The translations under genes were made by a program, and so were the position numbers. Under the pieces are notes generated by a model that searched no databases, had not been told where the DNA came from, and was given only the letters and a program-made list of their open reading frames with translations. From Amborella trichopoda (Eukaryota; Streptophyta; Magnoliopsida; Amborellales; Amborellaceae), in NCBI RefSeq assembly GCF_000471905.2, contig NW_006499617.1, positions 3,272,259 to 3,336,258 on the forward strand: a DNA stretch of 64,000 bases, read 5' to 3'. Below are positions 1 to 11,054 of the stretch, in pieces. How positions within the stretch are numbered: position 1 is the first letter of the stretch; the number at the start of each line of letters is the position of its first letter.

Positions 1-90
1 AGAGCGATCTCAAGTCCCGGGTTTTCTGAACCCGAGACATTATCACCCGATCACTTTGATCCGGGGAGGCGAGATCGAGGCACCTAACCA
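1..90 (+). mobile_element. Tat-family LTR, 3' terminal fragment
   Basis: These bases resemble the last ~90 bp of the element C LTR (reverse complement of about 54488-54580): both hold an AGAGCGATCTCA block, a purine/GC-rich stretch and the terminal CACCTAACCA, which would be the CA end of the LTR. The sequence then switches abruptly at 91 to a pyrimidine tract that belongs further upstream in this LTR. The fragment is cut by the window edge. Confidence 0.6.
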
Positions 91-865
91 CTCTTCTTCT
101 TCTTCTTTCTTTTCTTTCCTCTCTCTTATCTCTCCTCTCTCTCTTCTCTTCTCTTCTCCTTCTCTCTTGTATCTCTTCTCCTCTCTCTCTTTCCCTTTCT
201 GCTTCTCTTCCTTCTTCTCTCTCACTGTTCTTCTTTTACTCCTTCTTCTCTTCTCTTTTCTTCCTTTATTTCTTCTCTTTCTCCTTTCTTCTTCCCCTCT
301 TGTTTGACCAAGGGACAAGTTTAGTCCAGCACTGTCATGGTAGTCTCATTGTCAATAAGTTTAGCCATCTTGCCAATCTGAGTTACTGTGCCTATCTTCT
401 TGCCACGTCAGACTAGCCATCATGCCAGACTGGTTGCTGTTGATTCTATCGTTGAGTAGTTAAGTTGTCATGTCGGTCTGAGTTACCGTGCCCGTCTTGC
501 TACCATGTAAAATCAGTCACTATATTGGTCTAGCCAGTGTGTCAGTCTAGCCATCCAGTCAAACTTCTCTTCTCTTTCCCCGTTCTATTTCTTCCTTCTT
601 TTTCTTTCAATCACCCCAATCTCTATCCTCTTATTCTTTCCTTCTTCTTTTAAATGTGCACACTCGTGTGCATTTGCCCAAAGACAAGGTGAGGTCCCAT
701 CTTGCAAAGTTAACCATGTGTGTGTGATAGCAGAAACAAGAGAGTACAAGTCAAGGGAGGCGATTTCGAACCAGTTGCAGGACTGGGGAGCTTTTCGTAG
801 TGATCTAAGAGGGCGCTCATGTGAGTTAGCCAGAGTGAGTCATGGACCTAGGTGAGGTGTGTCCC
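91..865 (+). mobile_element. Tat-family LTR, internal fragment with CT tract
   Basis: 91-305 is an almost pure CT tract. 300-860 follows the same order of sequence as 24930-25490 in the element B LTR: a CTCTTGTTTGACCAAGG block, repeated TGCCA..GTCTAGCCA units, an ACCCAAAGACAAGGTG-like block and a GATCTAAGAGG block. Both copies lose similarity soon after a GTGAGTCA(T/C)GGACC block. The open frames over the CT tract on both strands come from base composition and are not genes. Confidence 0.7.
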
Positions 866-1009
866 GCCTCACATCAAATTCATGTCTCACATATTGGTGT
901 ACCTGCCCTTGTTCTTTACAAGGCTGTTGGCATTAAAATCCTCTTGAGTGAGTATGGTATAACACTTACACTGCATCGTCGAAGTATAGCTCCCAAATTT
1001 AGTCCTCAA

Positions 1010-2290
1010 TTGTGAAACGGGAGTGTTACCTGGCAGTGCATGTTCAGCTAAGTGGTCAACAATGGCTTATCCTTTGATCAAATTTTGAGTGACATATTCG
1101 ATCTCGAACTCGCTCAATAGCATTCTCCATTTTTCCAAGCGTCCGTTAAGGACAGATATCTCCAATAGGTACTTGAGTGGGTCTATTTTTTAGATGAGCT
1201 CGACTGTATGAGATAAGACATAGTGTCTTAATTTTTACATAGACCACACAAGTGTTAAGTAATGCTTCTCCATGCCCATGTATCTTATCTCATAGTTAAC
1301 CATAGTTTTGTTGACGTAATATATGGTTAGTTCTTTTTCATGGTCATCGTATTGTTCGAGCATTGCCCCCATGGTCTTGTCTTTCATTGACACGTATAGG
1401 AACAGAGGTTTATTTGGACTAGGAGGACTAAGGATGGGAGGTTTCGTGAGGTACTCCTTGATTTGATCGAACGCTTCTTGGCATTCATTATCCCATGTGA
1501 ATGGGGTATCCTTCTTAAGGAGCCTATTGAACGGCGCGCACTTGTCTGTCAGTTGTGAAATAAAATGCCTTATGGCTTGCATGCGACCTTGAAGCCCATA
1601 GATTTCTCTGATGCTCTAAGGAGGGGGCATTTCAGTGATGGATCATATTTTGGATGGGTCCACCTCAATGCTCCTTTGGCTCACTATAAGGCCTAGTAAT
1701 TTGTCAAATTCAACTCCAAAAGCACATTTCTGTGGATTGAGTTTGAGTTGATGTTTTCGGAGTCTTCCGAACATGGTTCTTAGGTTGATGAGGTGATCAA
1801 AACTAGCCCTTGACTTGACTAGGATGTCATCGATGTAGTCTTCCATGATGGTATGCATTAAATCATGGAAGATGCTAGTCATTTCCCTTTGATAAGTTGC
1901 CCCTACATTTTTTAGACTAAAGGGCATGACTTAGTAGTAGTAGGTTCCCCATTGCGTTATGAATGATGTTTTGGTCTGGTCTTCTTCTACCATGAGGATC
2001 TGGTTGTAACCCAAGAAGTCATCCATGAATGATAACATCTCGTACGCTGCAGTTTTATCAACCAAGGCATCTATATTTAGTAACGAGAAATTATCTTTGG
2101 GACATGCCTTGTTGAAGTCTTTGTAGTCGACACACACTTGGATCTTCCTGTCTTTCTTGGGTACGACCACTAAGTTGACCAACCACTCTGAGTAATCGAC
2201 AAGGGTAATGAATTTTGCCTTGAGCAGTTTATCAATTTCTTCTTTGATTTTGAGCTCAAGGTGGGTCTTTTGACGTCGGAGTTTCTGCCT
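1010..2290 (-). pseudogene. Element A RT and RNase H domains (broken)
   Basis: Reverse transcriptase copies element RNA into DNA, and RNase H removes the RNA strand. On the minus strand one frame from 2182 contains VNLVVVPKKDRKIQVCVDYK, the fingers motif, and FMDDFLGYNQI, motif A with its catalytic Asp. The next frame from 1927 carries YIDDILVKS, motif C with both Asp, so the catalytic residues survive. 1582-1235 holds the RT connection and the start of RNase H (LLKKDTPFTWDNECQEAF, then FLYVSMKDKTMGAMLEQ). The RNase H continues with stops to about 1010 (LNGRLEKWRMLLSEFEIEYV). Stops or frameshifts near 2182, 1930 and 1600-1640 break it. The assignment is clear from motif order, and the protein cannot be made whole. 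Confidence 0.85.
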
Positions 2291-3158
2291 TACAGCTTTG
2301 CTCCTTCGTTGACTATTAGGTGATGTTTCACCAATGTGGGATCTAATCGTAGCATATTGTCGAATGACCAGGCGAAGACATCGCGATATTCCTTGAGAAA
2401 GAAAATCATATTTTCCTGCTCCTCTGGAGAAAGGGAGGTTCCAATCTTAGTTAACCTTGGGTGCTTTTCAGTTCCTAGGTTTAAGTCAATCGTCTCTTTG
2501 AAGACAGTCGTTGGGTCACCATTGAATTTCTTCTTGATATGCTCAACATGAGAAGTGAGTTCCTCAGGTTGAGGAATTTCTTTAGACTCTTGGCTATCTT
2601 GATATTCGTCTTGGACGTCCAATTCGTCATCTTGGGTATTATGCACCGTTATTGGGATATCTTGAGTGTTCATCGTTTCTAAAAATTCTTTTTCATTATT
2701 GTTAATTTTATCATGTTTTGAATTTTTAGCGAATTTTGAAATATCACAAGAGGTGTCCCTTATGGCACTCGCGAGAGATATGTTGGGGACTGGACGCCCA
2801 TGGTGCTTAGGTGACCACCCTGCACCTATCCGTTTTTTGGCACCAGGAGTTGAAGGTGCCGCTGGTATGCTTTCAGCGATTCTCGGGATAGAAGAGTGAT
2901 TAACCAATTCATTCCCCGGGTTTGAATCAGTAAAAGAGCACGCTTGGCTGTGTTAGAGCCAATTATGCATACCTTCAAATCCATGTCAGCAAAAAGGTCT
3001 TCGATTCTCAGTTCTTGTGTGTGCTGAGGTATGGAAGAAGAATTCCTGACTGTTGGTGAATCAAGGATCACCTTTGGCCATTTTGAAGGACAAGAATCGA
3101 GAGGATCGCGGCTATGAATGCCTCCAGATACAAAGCCTAGATGACTTGAAGGCCTCAT
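2290..3158 (-). pseudogene. Element A linker between protease and RT
   Basis: The minus-strand frame 2907-2290 reads 205 codons. It has an acidic middle and ends with the pre-RT segment (LSPEEQENMIFFLKEYRDVFAWSFDNMLRLDPTLVKHHL). That wording is typical just before the RT fingers in Tat and related gypsy elements (a 'DVFAWS.. M' motif). 3158-2826 is an overlapping frame with a similar linker and probably marks a frameshift. No separate enzyme is recognised here. Confidence 0.65.
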
Positions 3159-3605
3159 CTGACATTGAAATAAGGTGAGAGTACACCCGAGTCCCTTTCG
3201 ATCCCCGTTTTAAGTTTTAACTTGGGGTGATTCAGAAATTGCCTCCGTTATGCCTTACCCTTGACTCCCCAAGCCTTAGCCGAGTTGGAAGCCTTAGGAG
3301 AAGAGCATGTGCCAAGTCTTGTGGGACCCGAAACCATATCGATGTTGACATCGGATAATGTCATCCATCGATGTGGAAGTTTGCAAAATTTGGGGAATAA
3401 GGTCGCTGGCCTCTAGACGTAAGGTGGCACAATCGGCTTGCTCGAAGGAAGTGAGTGGGATTTCTCCAAGCTCGACCCTATGTCTAGCTTCCTGTTACCT
3501 ATACTAGGATTGAGAAAAGAAGGGGGTTCAACAAGTACCTTCGCGATGCCGATTTTTGTCAGAAATTTGAGGCATTGATGGAATGTAGAGGTGACCATGA
3601 GGTTT

Positions 3606-4250
3606 TCATGCAACCACGATCTTCCCAGCAGCATGTTGAATGTCCAAGACATAAAACTTTATCACTTGGACGATAGGGTCGATCTTGAGTGTGAGAGGAT
3701 GTATGCCTTCAACTTGTCCCTTGGTACCGTCGTATGCAACGATAGTTAGTTTACATGGCTCGAAGCCATCCAGGATTTTTCCTATCTGCTTCAGTGTTTT
3801 CATAGGGAATATGTTTAATGATGCCCCATTATCAACAAGCACTCTCCATATCTCATATCCTTTCATGAAAATGGTGATGTGCAGAGGTTGAACATGAAAG
3901 CAATTGAAGCTGGCTAGGATGTCATCGTCCGTGAACACGATTGACATTGGTGTCATCAGTTCGTTGATCATTCTGCACAACTCATCCGGTTGTGTGTTGC
4001 TCAGGATATGTTTCTTGGTGAGGACCTTTTCGATCTGGGCTCTATGTGCAGGTGAATTAACAAGCAGCTCCAATATGGAGATTTGAGCCTGGATCATCCT
4101 GAGATGAGCTGGTAGATCATAAGTGGTTGCGGATCCTTGATTTTCTTTATTCAGTTCATGATCTACGACCCCTACTAGTTGTTTGACTTTTGAGGTGTTT
4201 CCCAATCTTTCATTGAGAGTATCGACCATCAATTGAATGGGTTTGAACAC
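3606..4250 (-). pseudogene. Element A aspartic protease domain
   Basis: This minus-strand frame of 214 codons contains a retropepsin. VDNGASLNIFP (active-site loop, with DNG in place of the commoner DTG, a known Tat variant) is followed by LTIVAYDGTKGQVEGIHPLTLKI and KFYVLDI. This protease would cut the Gag-Pol polyprotein. A frame change near 3650-3606 leads into 3652-3413, which begins MSWTFNMLLGRSWLHE, the protease C-terminal 'LLGRPWLH' motif. The domain is therefore complete in content but split by a frameshift. Confidence 0.85.
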
Positions 4251-4265
4251 TCGGCCTCTTCGAGT

Positions 4266-6485
4266 TTAGGAATCAACCTCGCCAACCTGAAGCTCAACAG
4301 GGTCAGCTCTAGCGAGAGTCATGGGAGATTTCGGGGTGTTGGCCCCTTGTTTGGGAGATGACCCCTTTTCATTGATTCTGACCATATCTATTTCTAGCGT
4401 TTCATCTTCCCCATATTGATCCCATTTAGGAAGGTTATCGAGGTTCGGAGATGAAGGATTTCCTCTTAAAAGGCTCAAAAGATCTTCTTCGGACTCTTGA
4501 AAGTGATGATCATAAGCAAATATGAATTGACTGGGGTCATCTTCTTCGTCTCCACTCTCAATCATGTGAATGATGATGTTCTCTTTTGAGTTGTCTTGAT
4601 CTCTCAGCTTTTCGGTCGTTGTGACCATATTTTTAAGGAGGGGATTTGTGAAGATACCCATCTTTTGATTAGGCCCTTCGACAGGTTGATTTCTAGGTGC
4701 GATAGTGATGTCCCCCCTATTGATTAACCATTGAATCACCCGTTTCAAATACAAGCAATTTTGAGTATCATGAGCATGGTTTTGATGCCACCTGCTCTTA
4801 TCCGTGATTTGAAATGGTGGTTCAGTTAGTGGCGGGAGATAAACCATCCAGTACTTTTTCTAATAGGTCTTTGAGAGGGGTGAAATTATCCTTTGGCCTT
4901 TGGTTATTATTTTGACCGTTGGCTCTAGGCTGACCCCTTCGGTTTTGGTTCCAGTTGTTGTGCTGAGTGGCTGAACCTTGAGCCGATCCGTTAACGACAA
5001 TCTCATTAACCTGACTGGAAGCATTCCCCTTGTTATTGTTTTTTTTCCTATTTTGGGGAGTTTTTATTAATTTATTATCGGGCCTGGTGCTGAGGGGTGT
5101 CCCTCTGGCCCTTTCATGTAGCGTCACTCACTCGATCATGGAGTTGAAGAAGTCGGGGATAAAACCTTGGCTGAAGAAGGTCCTGTATTCAAGAGCAGCA
5201 TTCTCTAAGACTATGGAGATTTTGGCTGGGTCCGTAAGTGGACATTCTATGACCCACATCGCCACCTCACAGAATTGATCGATGAAATCCTCGAAGGATC
5301 CTCCTTGGTTTTGTTCGTTGCACTGAGCTCGCTCAGTGAGAGAGATCTTAGTGTCGGCCCGTGGTAGTGAGGGAGGAATAGGTTGAACATTTCATCTGGA
5401 GTGATGTGTGGTTGAGCAGACATTGTTCTCTGATGCTAGTTCAAGGCCTCATCGGTCAAAGTTTGCGAAAAATATGGCCTTCAGCTGGTTAGGCCTGTAT
5501 CGCAAAGATCGAACGAAGAGGAGGTACGCGTTGATGTGAGTATCTGGATTGCTCTTTCCATTGAACTTGTTTCTAAATTCTAGGATGACAAATCCCAGGG
5601 GAAGGTCTTTCATGCCTCCAAGGGTCTCATGAGCTTTTATGGTGTTTTTGTGTTGAGTATTTCGCATGACAGTAAGCCCACCGGTCGTGGGTCCTAAGCG
5701 TAGACTGATGAGTCGAGACTTGGGTACATATTGGCCTGTATGGGCCTGAGACTGATGAGCCATAGTCACCGGGGCCGTTTGATACATTTGTGCCTGAGGG
5801 GCGTACTGACCCATAGGTGTAGCCACTGATTGCAAAAATTACACGGTTTGTTGGACCGGATGAACTAGAGGGACCGATTGTTGACTTGGTTATGATAGGG
5901 GTTGACTTATGCCACTAAGTTGGTTTGGGATCAACCCTTAAGCTGGGGCATGAATGGTGTAACCTAGGCCAACTAGACTTTTAAGGGAAGCTTGGACGCC
6001 CATCTCACCTAAGGGTCGATCTAGATTAACACCTCTACTTCATATAGTGTTCAGGTCATCACGAGTTGTACTATGGTGGCTCGAGGCTGGGTTAGATTCC
6101 TTAGACCTAGGTGGGATTGTTGTGCCTCGGGGTTATCTTAGTTCGAGTTACAAGAATTGGCGTTTGATACTACATGAACTTCTTCCCGCACTCGGCCCCT
6201 ACTTTGGTTTCTTAAAATCCCTTGCAGGACGACCCCAGGTCGGACCCCTTAACTATTCAAAGTCTTTGGAGCAGAGCCAACTTTTCGGACCACACAGATC
6301 TTAGGATTAGGAGTGGATCCATGGGACTCTACTTCTAATTGAAATCTTGGGCGTTGGATAATGGACTGCCTCGCGTTCTACCGATAATCCCAAGGGATTG
6401 TGGCATATTGGTCCCTAAGTTTGGGCAGGTTGGGCTTAGAGTCGGTCGTGGAGCAATCATCATAGTCGCCTTGAGTGTTTGACAT
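4266..6485 (-). pseudogene. Element A gag (broken)
   Basis: Gag makes the virus-like particle. An ATG at 6485 (minus) opens MSNTQGDYDDCSTTDSKPNL, a short acidic start followed by several stops. 5835-5449 gives a proline/glutamine-rich stretch and then NKFNGKSNPDTHINAYLLFV, the capsid-type motif. 5127-4822 is an Asn/Gln-rich linker. 4847-4266 contains WHQNHAHDTQNCLYLKRVI, the degenerate finger seen near the end of Tat gag. Frames change at least three times. The gap 5850-6400 reads as gag leader with stops and holds nothing else I recognise. Confidence 0.7.
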
Positions 6486-6654
6486 AGTGATTGCTTTTGG
6501 TGGGGTTCTAGAATCTAGACATAGGTAAGATCTAGACTCGACGACTTGGGGCAGACCTAGCCTAACTCTAGGGGCAAAACCTTAACTAAGACTTAGGCTA
6601 GGACTAGATTGAATGAAATTGCAAGACTCGATGGGTTTTGGTTTTGTAACGACC

Positions 6655-7110
6655 CAGACTTTCCCTGACAAGAGAAAGTGTGCATGGCAGTGAAGAGAGA
6701 AGAAGAAGAGAAAGTACATACGACAGTGAAGAGAAGAAGAAGAGAAAGTGCGCATAGCGGTGAAGAGAAGAAGAAGAGAGAGTGTGCACGGCGGTGAAGA
6801 GAAAAATAAGAGAAAGTGCACACGGTGGTGAAGAGAAGAAGAAGAGAAAGTACGCACGATGGTGAAGAGAGAAGAATAAGATAAAGTGCACACGGAGGTG
6901 AAGAGAAGAAGAAGAGAAAGTGTGCATGGAGGTGAAGAGAAGAAAGTGTGCATGGAGGTGAAGAGAAGAAGAAGAGAAAATGCGCACGGTGGTGAAGAGA
7001 GGAAGAAGAGAAAGTGTGCACGGCGGTAAAGAGAAAAAGAAGAGAAAGTGCGCATGGTGGTGAGAGAGAGAACAAGAGACAGTGCGCATGGCGGTGAAGA
7101 GAAAGTGAGC
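6655..7110 (+). repeat. 34 bp GA-rich minisatellite in the D 5' LTR
   Basis: The unit resembles GTGAAGAGAAGAAGAAGAGA followed by AAGTGCGCAYGGCG. Successive GTGAAGAG starts at 6726, 6760 and 6794 are 34 bp apart. About 12 units are present, with small indels. Long open frames on the minus strand in all three frames are a by-product of the purine bias. Confidence 0.9.
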
Positions 7111-8579
7111 GCGTGGTAGTGAGAAAGAAGTAGAAAAGAGTGTCGTTGTGCCCAATATCGCCGAGCATGTGCCTGACTCATGGATGTCACTTGCCTACTG
7201 CATGCTGCCACAATTGCCACCTGTCAAACTACATCTCACTGAACTACCACATGGCAACCCCAAGCTGCCACCTCATACTTTTGGAGTACATAGGCCTCTC
7301 TCTCTTTTCCTCACACCATGTTCTCACTCTGACAAGCCAAAGCACTTAGCATTTGCAGCCCCCTTTCTAACCTTTGTTGGAGCCCAAATTGAGGAGCTTG
7401 AGAAGTGAGTTGTGGGAGGAAATATGGGAACACCATTGCACACACGAGGTAATTGGATCAAAAATCTTGCATGTCTTTAGTTATGGAAGTATGAAAATTA
7501 AGCATGAACTTGTATGAATTTTGGGGAAACAATGGCGGCATGTGTATATTGTTGTGCCATGCCTTCCAGAAATTAGGCCTTCTTTGCAAGACAAGATGAG
7601 CACTGAAATTACTATTGTTGATCATGAAAATATATGAATTTTTATTCATGCGAGTCTCATTTAAGATGAAAAAGGTTTCATATTAATGCCTAACCTAAAT
7701 TGGGAGTAATTGATTGTTACTTGAGAAATGTCATGTTTACACTGTGAGGGAAGTTTCATGCTTTTCTAGCAACCTCTTGACCTAACAAATGACATCTAAA
7801 TGACCTAAAATAACTGCAATTGGAAAGATATATGTGTCTATTAAAATTTTCATATTTAAATCTTGCTCAAATTCGTTATGCATGAAGAGTTATGCATCAA
7901 AATGTGCAAGTAGGTTGTTGTTGACAGATTTAGTAAAATTTCATACTTGATGTCTCTGTTGTCACGAATTTTGATTAAACAAATGGAGTCCGTTTTCCTC
8001 TAAATCACTTTCATTTTAAATATCTATGAGTATGCTTGAAATCACTTGTTGAACACATTTTGAAATTCCTTTTAGATTTTGAGTTACACAATTATTTGAG
8101 AAGATATGTTACTGTGGATAGATATCATAAATCCATAACCATTACTTTGTTTGTCACAAACTTTTGAATGCCCAAATAGAGTCCAAATATTCTCGAACTG
8201 ACCTTTTTTGAAATATACATGTTTTTACTCGAATTTTAGTTTTGGAAACACTTCAAAATGACTAATGGATTGAAAGTTATAACTATACTAAGTGGGACAT
8301 GTCACTGTCCCAACTGCACAACAAGTTTCCATTGGGATGCCTCCCTTATAATGAGATTTAGAAGGGCCAAACAGGGTCCAAATTCTTTCAAAATACCCCC
8401 ATTTGAAAGATATGCGTGTCTAGTGTAAAATTTATTTTGGAACCATTTTAAAATTTTGAATGGATCGAATATTATGACCATGTTTATGACTGGACGTCAT
8501 AGTCTGAAATTACAGGAAAATGTGATATCGTGGTACTGAAAATATGATATTGTGATACGGTGTAACTGATTAATGTTCT

Positions 8580-8955
8580 GATTATGTTATATTGAAACTA
8601 TTATATGTGTCTTGAACACTACGTAATGGGTCCTCCATTGGTAGTAGATATTGTGATTCTATCATATTGAAATTGTTATCTATGCCCTGACCGCTATGCA
8701 ATGGGTCCTCCATTAGTAGTGGATATTTTGATTCTGTTATATTGAAACAGTTATATGTGCCATGACCGCTGTGCAATGGGTCCTCCATTGGCAGTGGATA
8801 CTTTATTTCTGTTATATCAAAACTGTTATATGTGTCATGACCGCTACGCAATGGGTCCTCTATTAGTAGTAGATACTGTGCTTCTATTATATTAAAACTG
8901 ATATATGTGTCATGACTGCTACATAATGGGTCCTCCATTGGTAGTTGGTATACTA
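8580..8955 (+). repeat. 75 bp tandem repeat in the D 5' LTR
   Basis: The block TGGGTCCTCCATTGG recurs at about 8627, 8702, 8777, 8852 and 8927, an exact 75 bp spacing, with TATATTGAAACTGTTATATG between. There are about five units. A further diverged TTGGGGCCTCCAATGG copy occurs near 9035. 75 is a multiple of 3, which explains a 118-codon open frame on the minus strand that is not a gene. Confidence 0.9.
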
Positions 8956-9955
8956 TATCTTGACTCTTATGATAGGAGTGGATTCGAGAAGTGACTATGA
9001 ATGACAGGGAGGGTCATGCCCCGACACTATGCATTGGGGCCTCCAATGGTGTAACGCCCTCTCGCCTGACGGCGTGAGGAGAAGGTCGTGTCTTGCAAGG
9101 CCACAGCCTATCAAAAACCCCAAAATGCGTTAGGGATTGTGTGCGTGAGTGAGGACATTACGAAATGGGACGTCCATTTTTTATTGTCCTCCCTCCTAAA
9201 TGAGAGTAGAAGTTTCAAGATACATGATTGGCTTAGCCAAATCGATGTGGGTTCTACTTCGAGAGTAAATAGTTATGTTCTGTCTATCTGAATTAGGCAT
9301 TATGTGTGAACGTCTGACTGTAACTGTGATAAGCATAGATGTATTTTCCATCTCAAGAACAATTGATACTCTGATATCTGAATGTTACACTCTTTATATG
9401 GCAAGTATATATTCTGATGCACGATCCTACTCTGTGATGCCAGTATGATTTCTGATAAATGGTAGACCATGTTATTATGTATATGCATGTAAGGAGAGAA
9501 TTCAAGGGCCCTGATCTACTTATTGAGCTTTTAGGTCATTCTTCTTATTTTTCCATCTGTGTAGAGTGATAACTGACCATTCTTAGGGGGGGCAACTAGA
9601 CAGTGGTGGCAGGCGGCTGAAGCCAGAGAATGATCAAGGAACCTTTTGATAGTAGGTGTCGGGTGGAGGTGTCGCAATGTTGTTTTGATGTAATATTGTC
9701 TTGTTTTTGTCAGGTCGGTAGTGCTGTGGGAAAAATTGTAATGAACCTTTGAATATTTTATATGTACATAATGGTTTTAATTTGTGCAATATTATGTTGC
9801 TTGATGAATGAGTTTTTATTTCTTTCATGGTTTTCTTTGATTCCACATTTCTAAATGCGTTGAGCCACTCCCACCTGAGTGATGTTCGCAACCTCTGGTC
9901 GTAATCCCGCCTCTGTCACCCTCCGGCTAGTTCGGTAGGGGGCAGAGTCATGACA

Positions 9956-9976
9956 GTTATGATATCAGAGCAACCA
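9956..9976 (+). other. Element D primer binding site (tRNA-iMet type)
   Basis: Immediately after the LTR end (TGACA) comes GTTATGATATCAGAGCAACC. The TATCAGAGC core is the usual initiator-Met tRNA primer site (TGGTATCAGAGC) with small changes. First-strand cDNA synthesis would start here. Confidence 0.75.
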
Positions 9977-10066
9977 TGATAGGATTCAAGGCCTAGAGAG
10001 TCTTAGGAGTCTTTCTAGAATGATCTTGAATAGGTTAGTAACTGGGTGCTCCTGTTTTAGGTCAAG

Positions 10067-11050
10067 ATGTCGAGGACTCATGCTAATAATGCGAGCTCCA
10101 ACAATGAGAATACGAAGGCCCTCGGCGAATTCTTCAGGACCGACCATAACTCAAATGATGAAAGACAGCATGCCGGTCCCGACTACTCCTGCCCCTGAAC
10201 TGACTGACAGTGGGTTGATAGAGAGATTTAGGAGGCTAGCACCTTTGACGTTCTTGAGACACGGGGGAGTGGAGAAAGAGGAGCGATGGAGGAGACAAGT
10301 AGAAAACATTTTTGAGGTATTATACTATACTGATGAGCAGAAGGTTGGGTTGGGAACCTTCATGTTAGAAGGAGATGCTGAGCACTTGGGGCTCAGTGAA
10401 GCAATCATGGGAAGGGTCAGGGACAGAAGTGAATTGGGAAAACATTTTGGAAGCATTCAATGAGAAGTACTTCCCTGACTCTGTACATGAAAGAAAGAAA
10501 GTGGAGTTCAATGAGCTACAACAAGGAAACCTATCAGTGGAGCAGTATTCAACCAAGTTTGCTAGCTGTCAACATATGCGCGACACACCATCAATACTGA
10601 GGCACGAAAGGCGAATAAATTTGAGCATGCCCGATATAAGGGGAAGGGTGATATCGGCGAACCTCAAGACCTTCTCCCCTTCGATAGATTTCTATGAAGA
10701 TTGAGAGGGACTGTGCAGAGTCTCAATTCGAGGGAAATAAGAATATGGGACCAGCCCAGTTTAAGAACCTTGGGAGGAAGACTCGGTTGCCTCCAAGGAA
10801 AAGCTTCAGGGGAAGATACAACCAAAGAAATAAGAAGATTCAGAAGACCTTTCCAAGCGACAAAAGGGAGAACCAGTTCCCGACGTGACCATACTATGGG
10901 AAGAACAATCACTTTGCGATTGAGTGACGAAGAAGGGCAGAAGCGTGTTTCAGATGTGGCGAACCTAGCCACCTAATCAAAGACTGTCCGATAAAGGGGC
11001 CAGAAAACCGATCGAAGGCTCAAGGTCGGGTATTTGCTCTCACCAAATGA
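10067..11050 (+). pseudogene. Element D gag with CCHC zinc knuckle
   Basis: The ATG at 10067 follows the PBS by ~100 bp and opens MSRTHANNASSNNEN. A frame change then leads into ERFRRLAPLTFLRHGG and EERWRRQVENIFEVLYYTDE, the capsid motif of chromoviruses. Another shift near 10375 leads to NEKYFPDSVHERKKVEFNEL and QQGNLSVEQYSTKFA. After two more shifts a zinc knuckle CFRCGEPSHLIKDC (C-x2-C-x4-H-x4-C) appears at 10946-10987. Gag then ends GRVFALT, a sequence normally followed at once by the protease. Here it runs instead into RT sequence near 11055. Confidence 0.82.
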
Positions 11051-11054
11051 GAAG

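Larger units (their letters stand above)
866..6644 (-). mobile_element. Element A: Tat-lineage Ty3/gypsy remnant
   Basis: On the minus strand the domains run gag (from 6485), aspartic protease (about 3600-4250), reverse transcriptase (about 2340-1640) and RNase H (about 1580-1010). This is the gypsy order. Sequence wording (DNGAS protease motif, YIDDI in RT, a degenerate HDTQNC gag finger) fits the Tat lineage. Nothing resembling the second RNase H or integrase follows, so the element is cut near 866-1010, where Tat LTR fragments of the opposite strand begin. Upstream of gag it is cut at 6644 by the chromovirus LTR. Both ends are lost and the reading frames are broken throughout. Confidence 0.8.
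6645..9955 (+). repeat. Element D 5' LTR
   Basis: The LTR starts TGTAACGACCCAG and ends CAGAGTCATGACA, about 3.3 kb, just before the PBS. 7150-8440 is matched by 14440-15718 in the 3' copy. The last third (about 8440-9955) has no partner because the 3' LTR is truncated. It holds a 34 bp GA-rich minisatellite near its start and a 75 bp tandem repeat near 8580-8950. No gene is seen in it. Confidence 0.85.

Noticed and set aside
6582-7220. Three overlapping minus-strand frames of 183-212 codons
   Set aside because: By-product of the 34 bp GA-rich minisatellite in the D LTR; the same occurs in the 3' copy at 13870-14444.
8582-8938. 118-codon minus-strand frame with internal repeats
   Set aside because: It is the 75 bp tandem repeat of the D LTR; 75 is a multiple of 3, which keeps the frame open.
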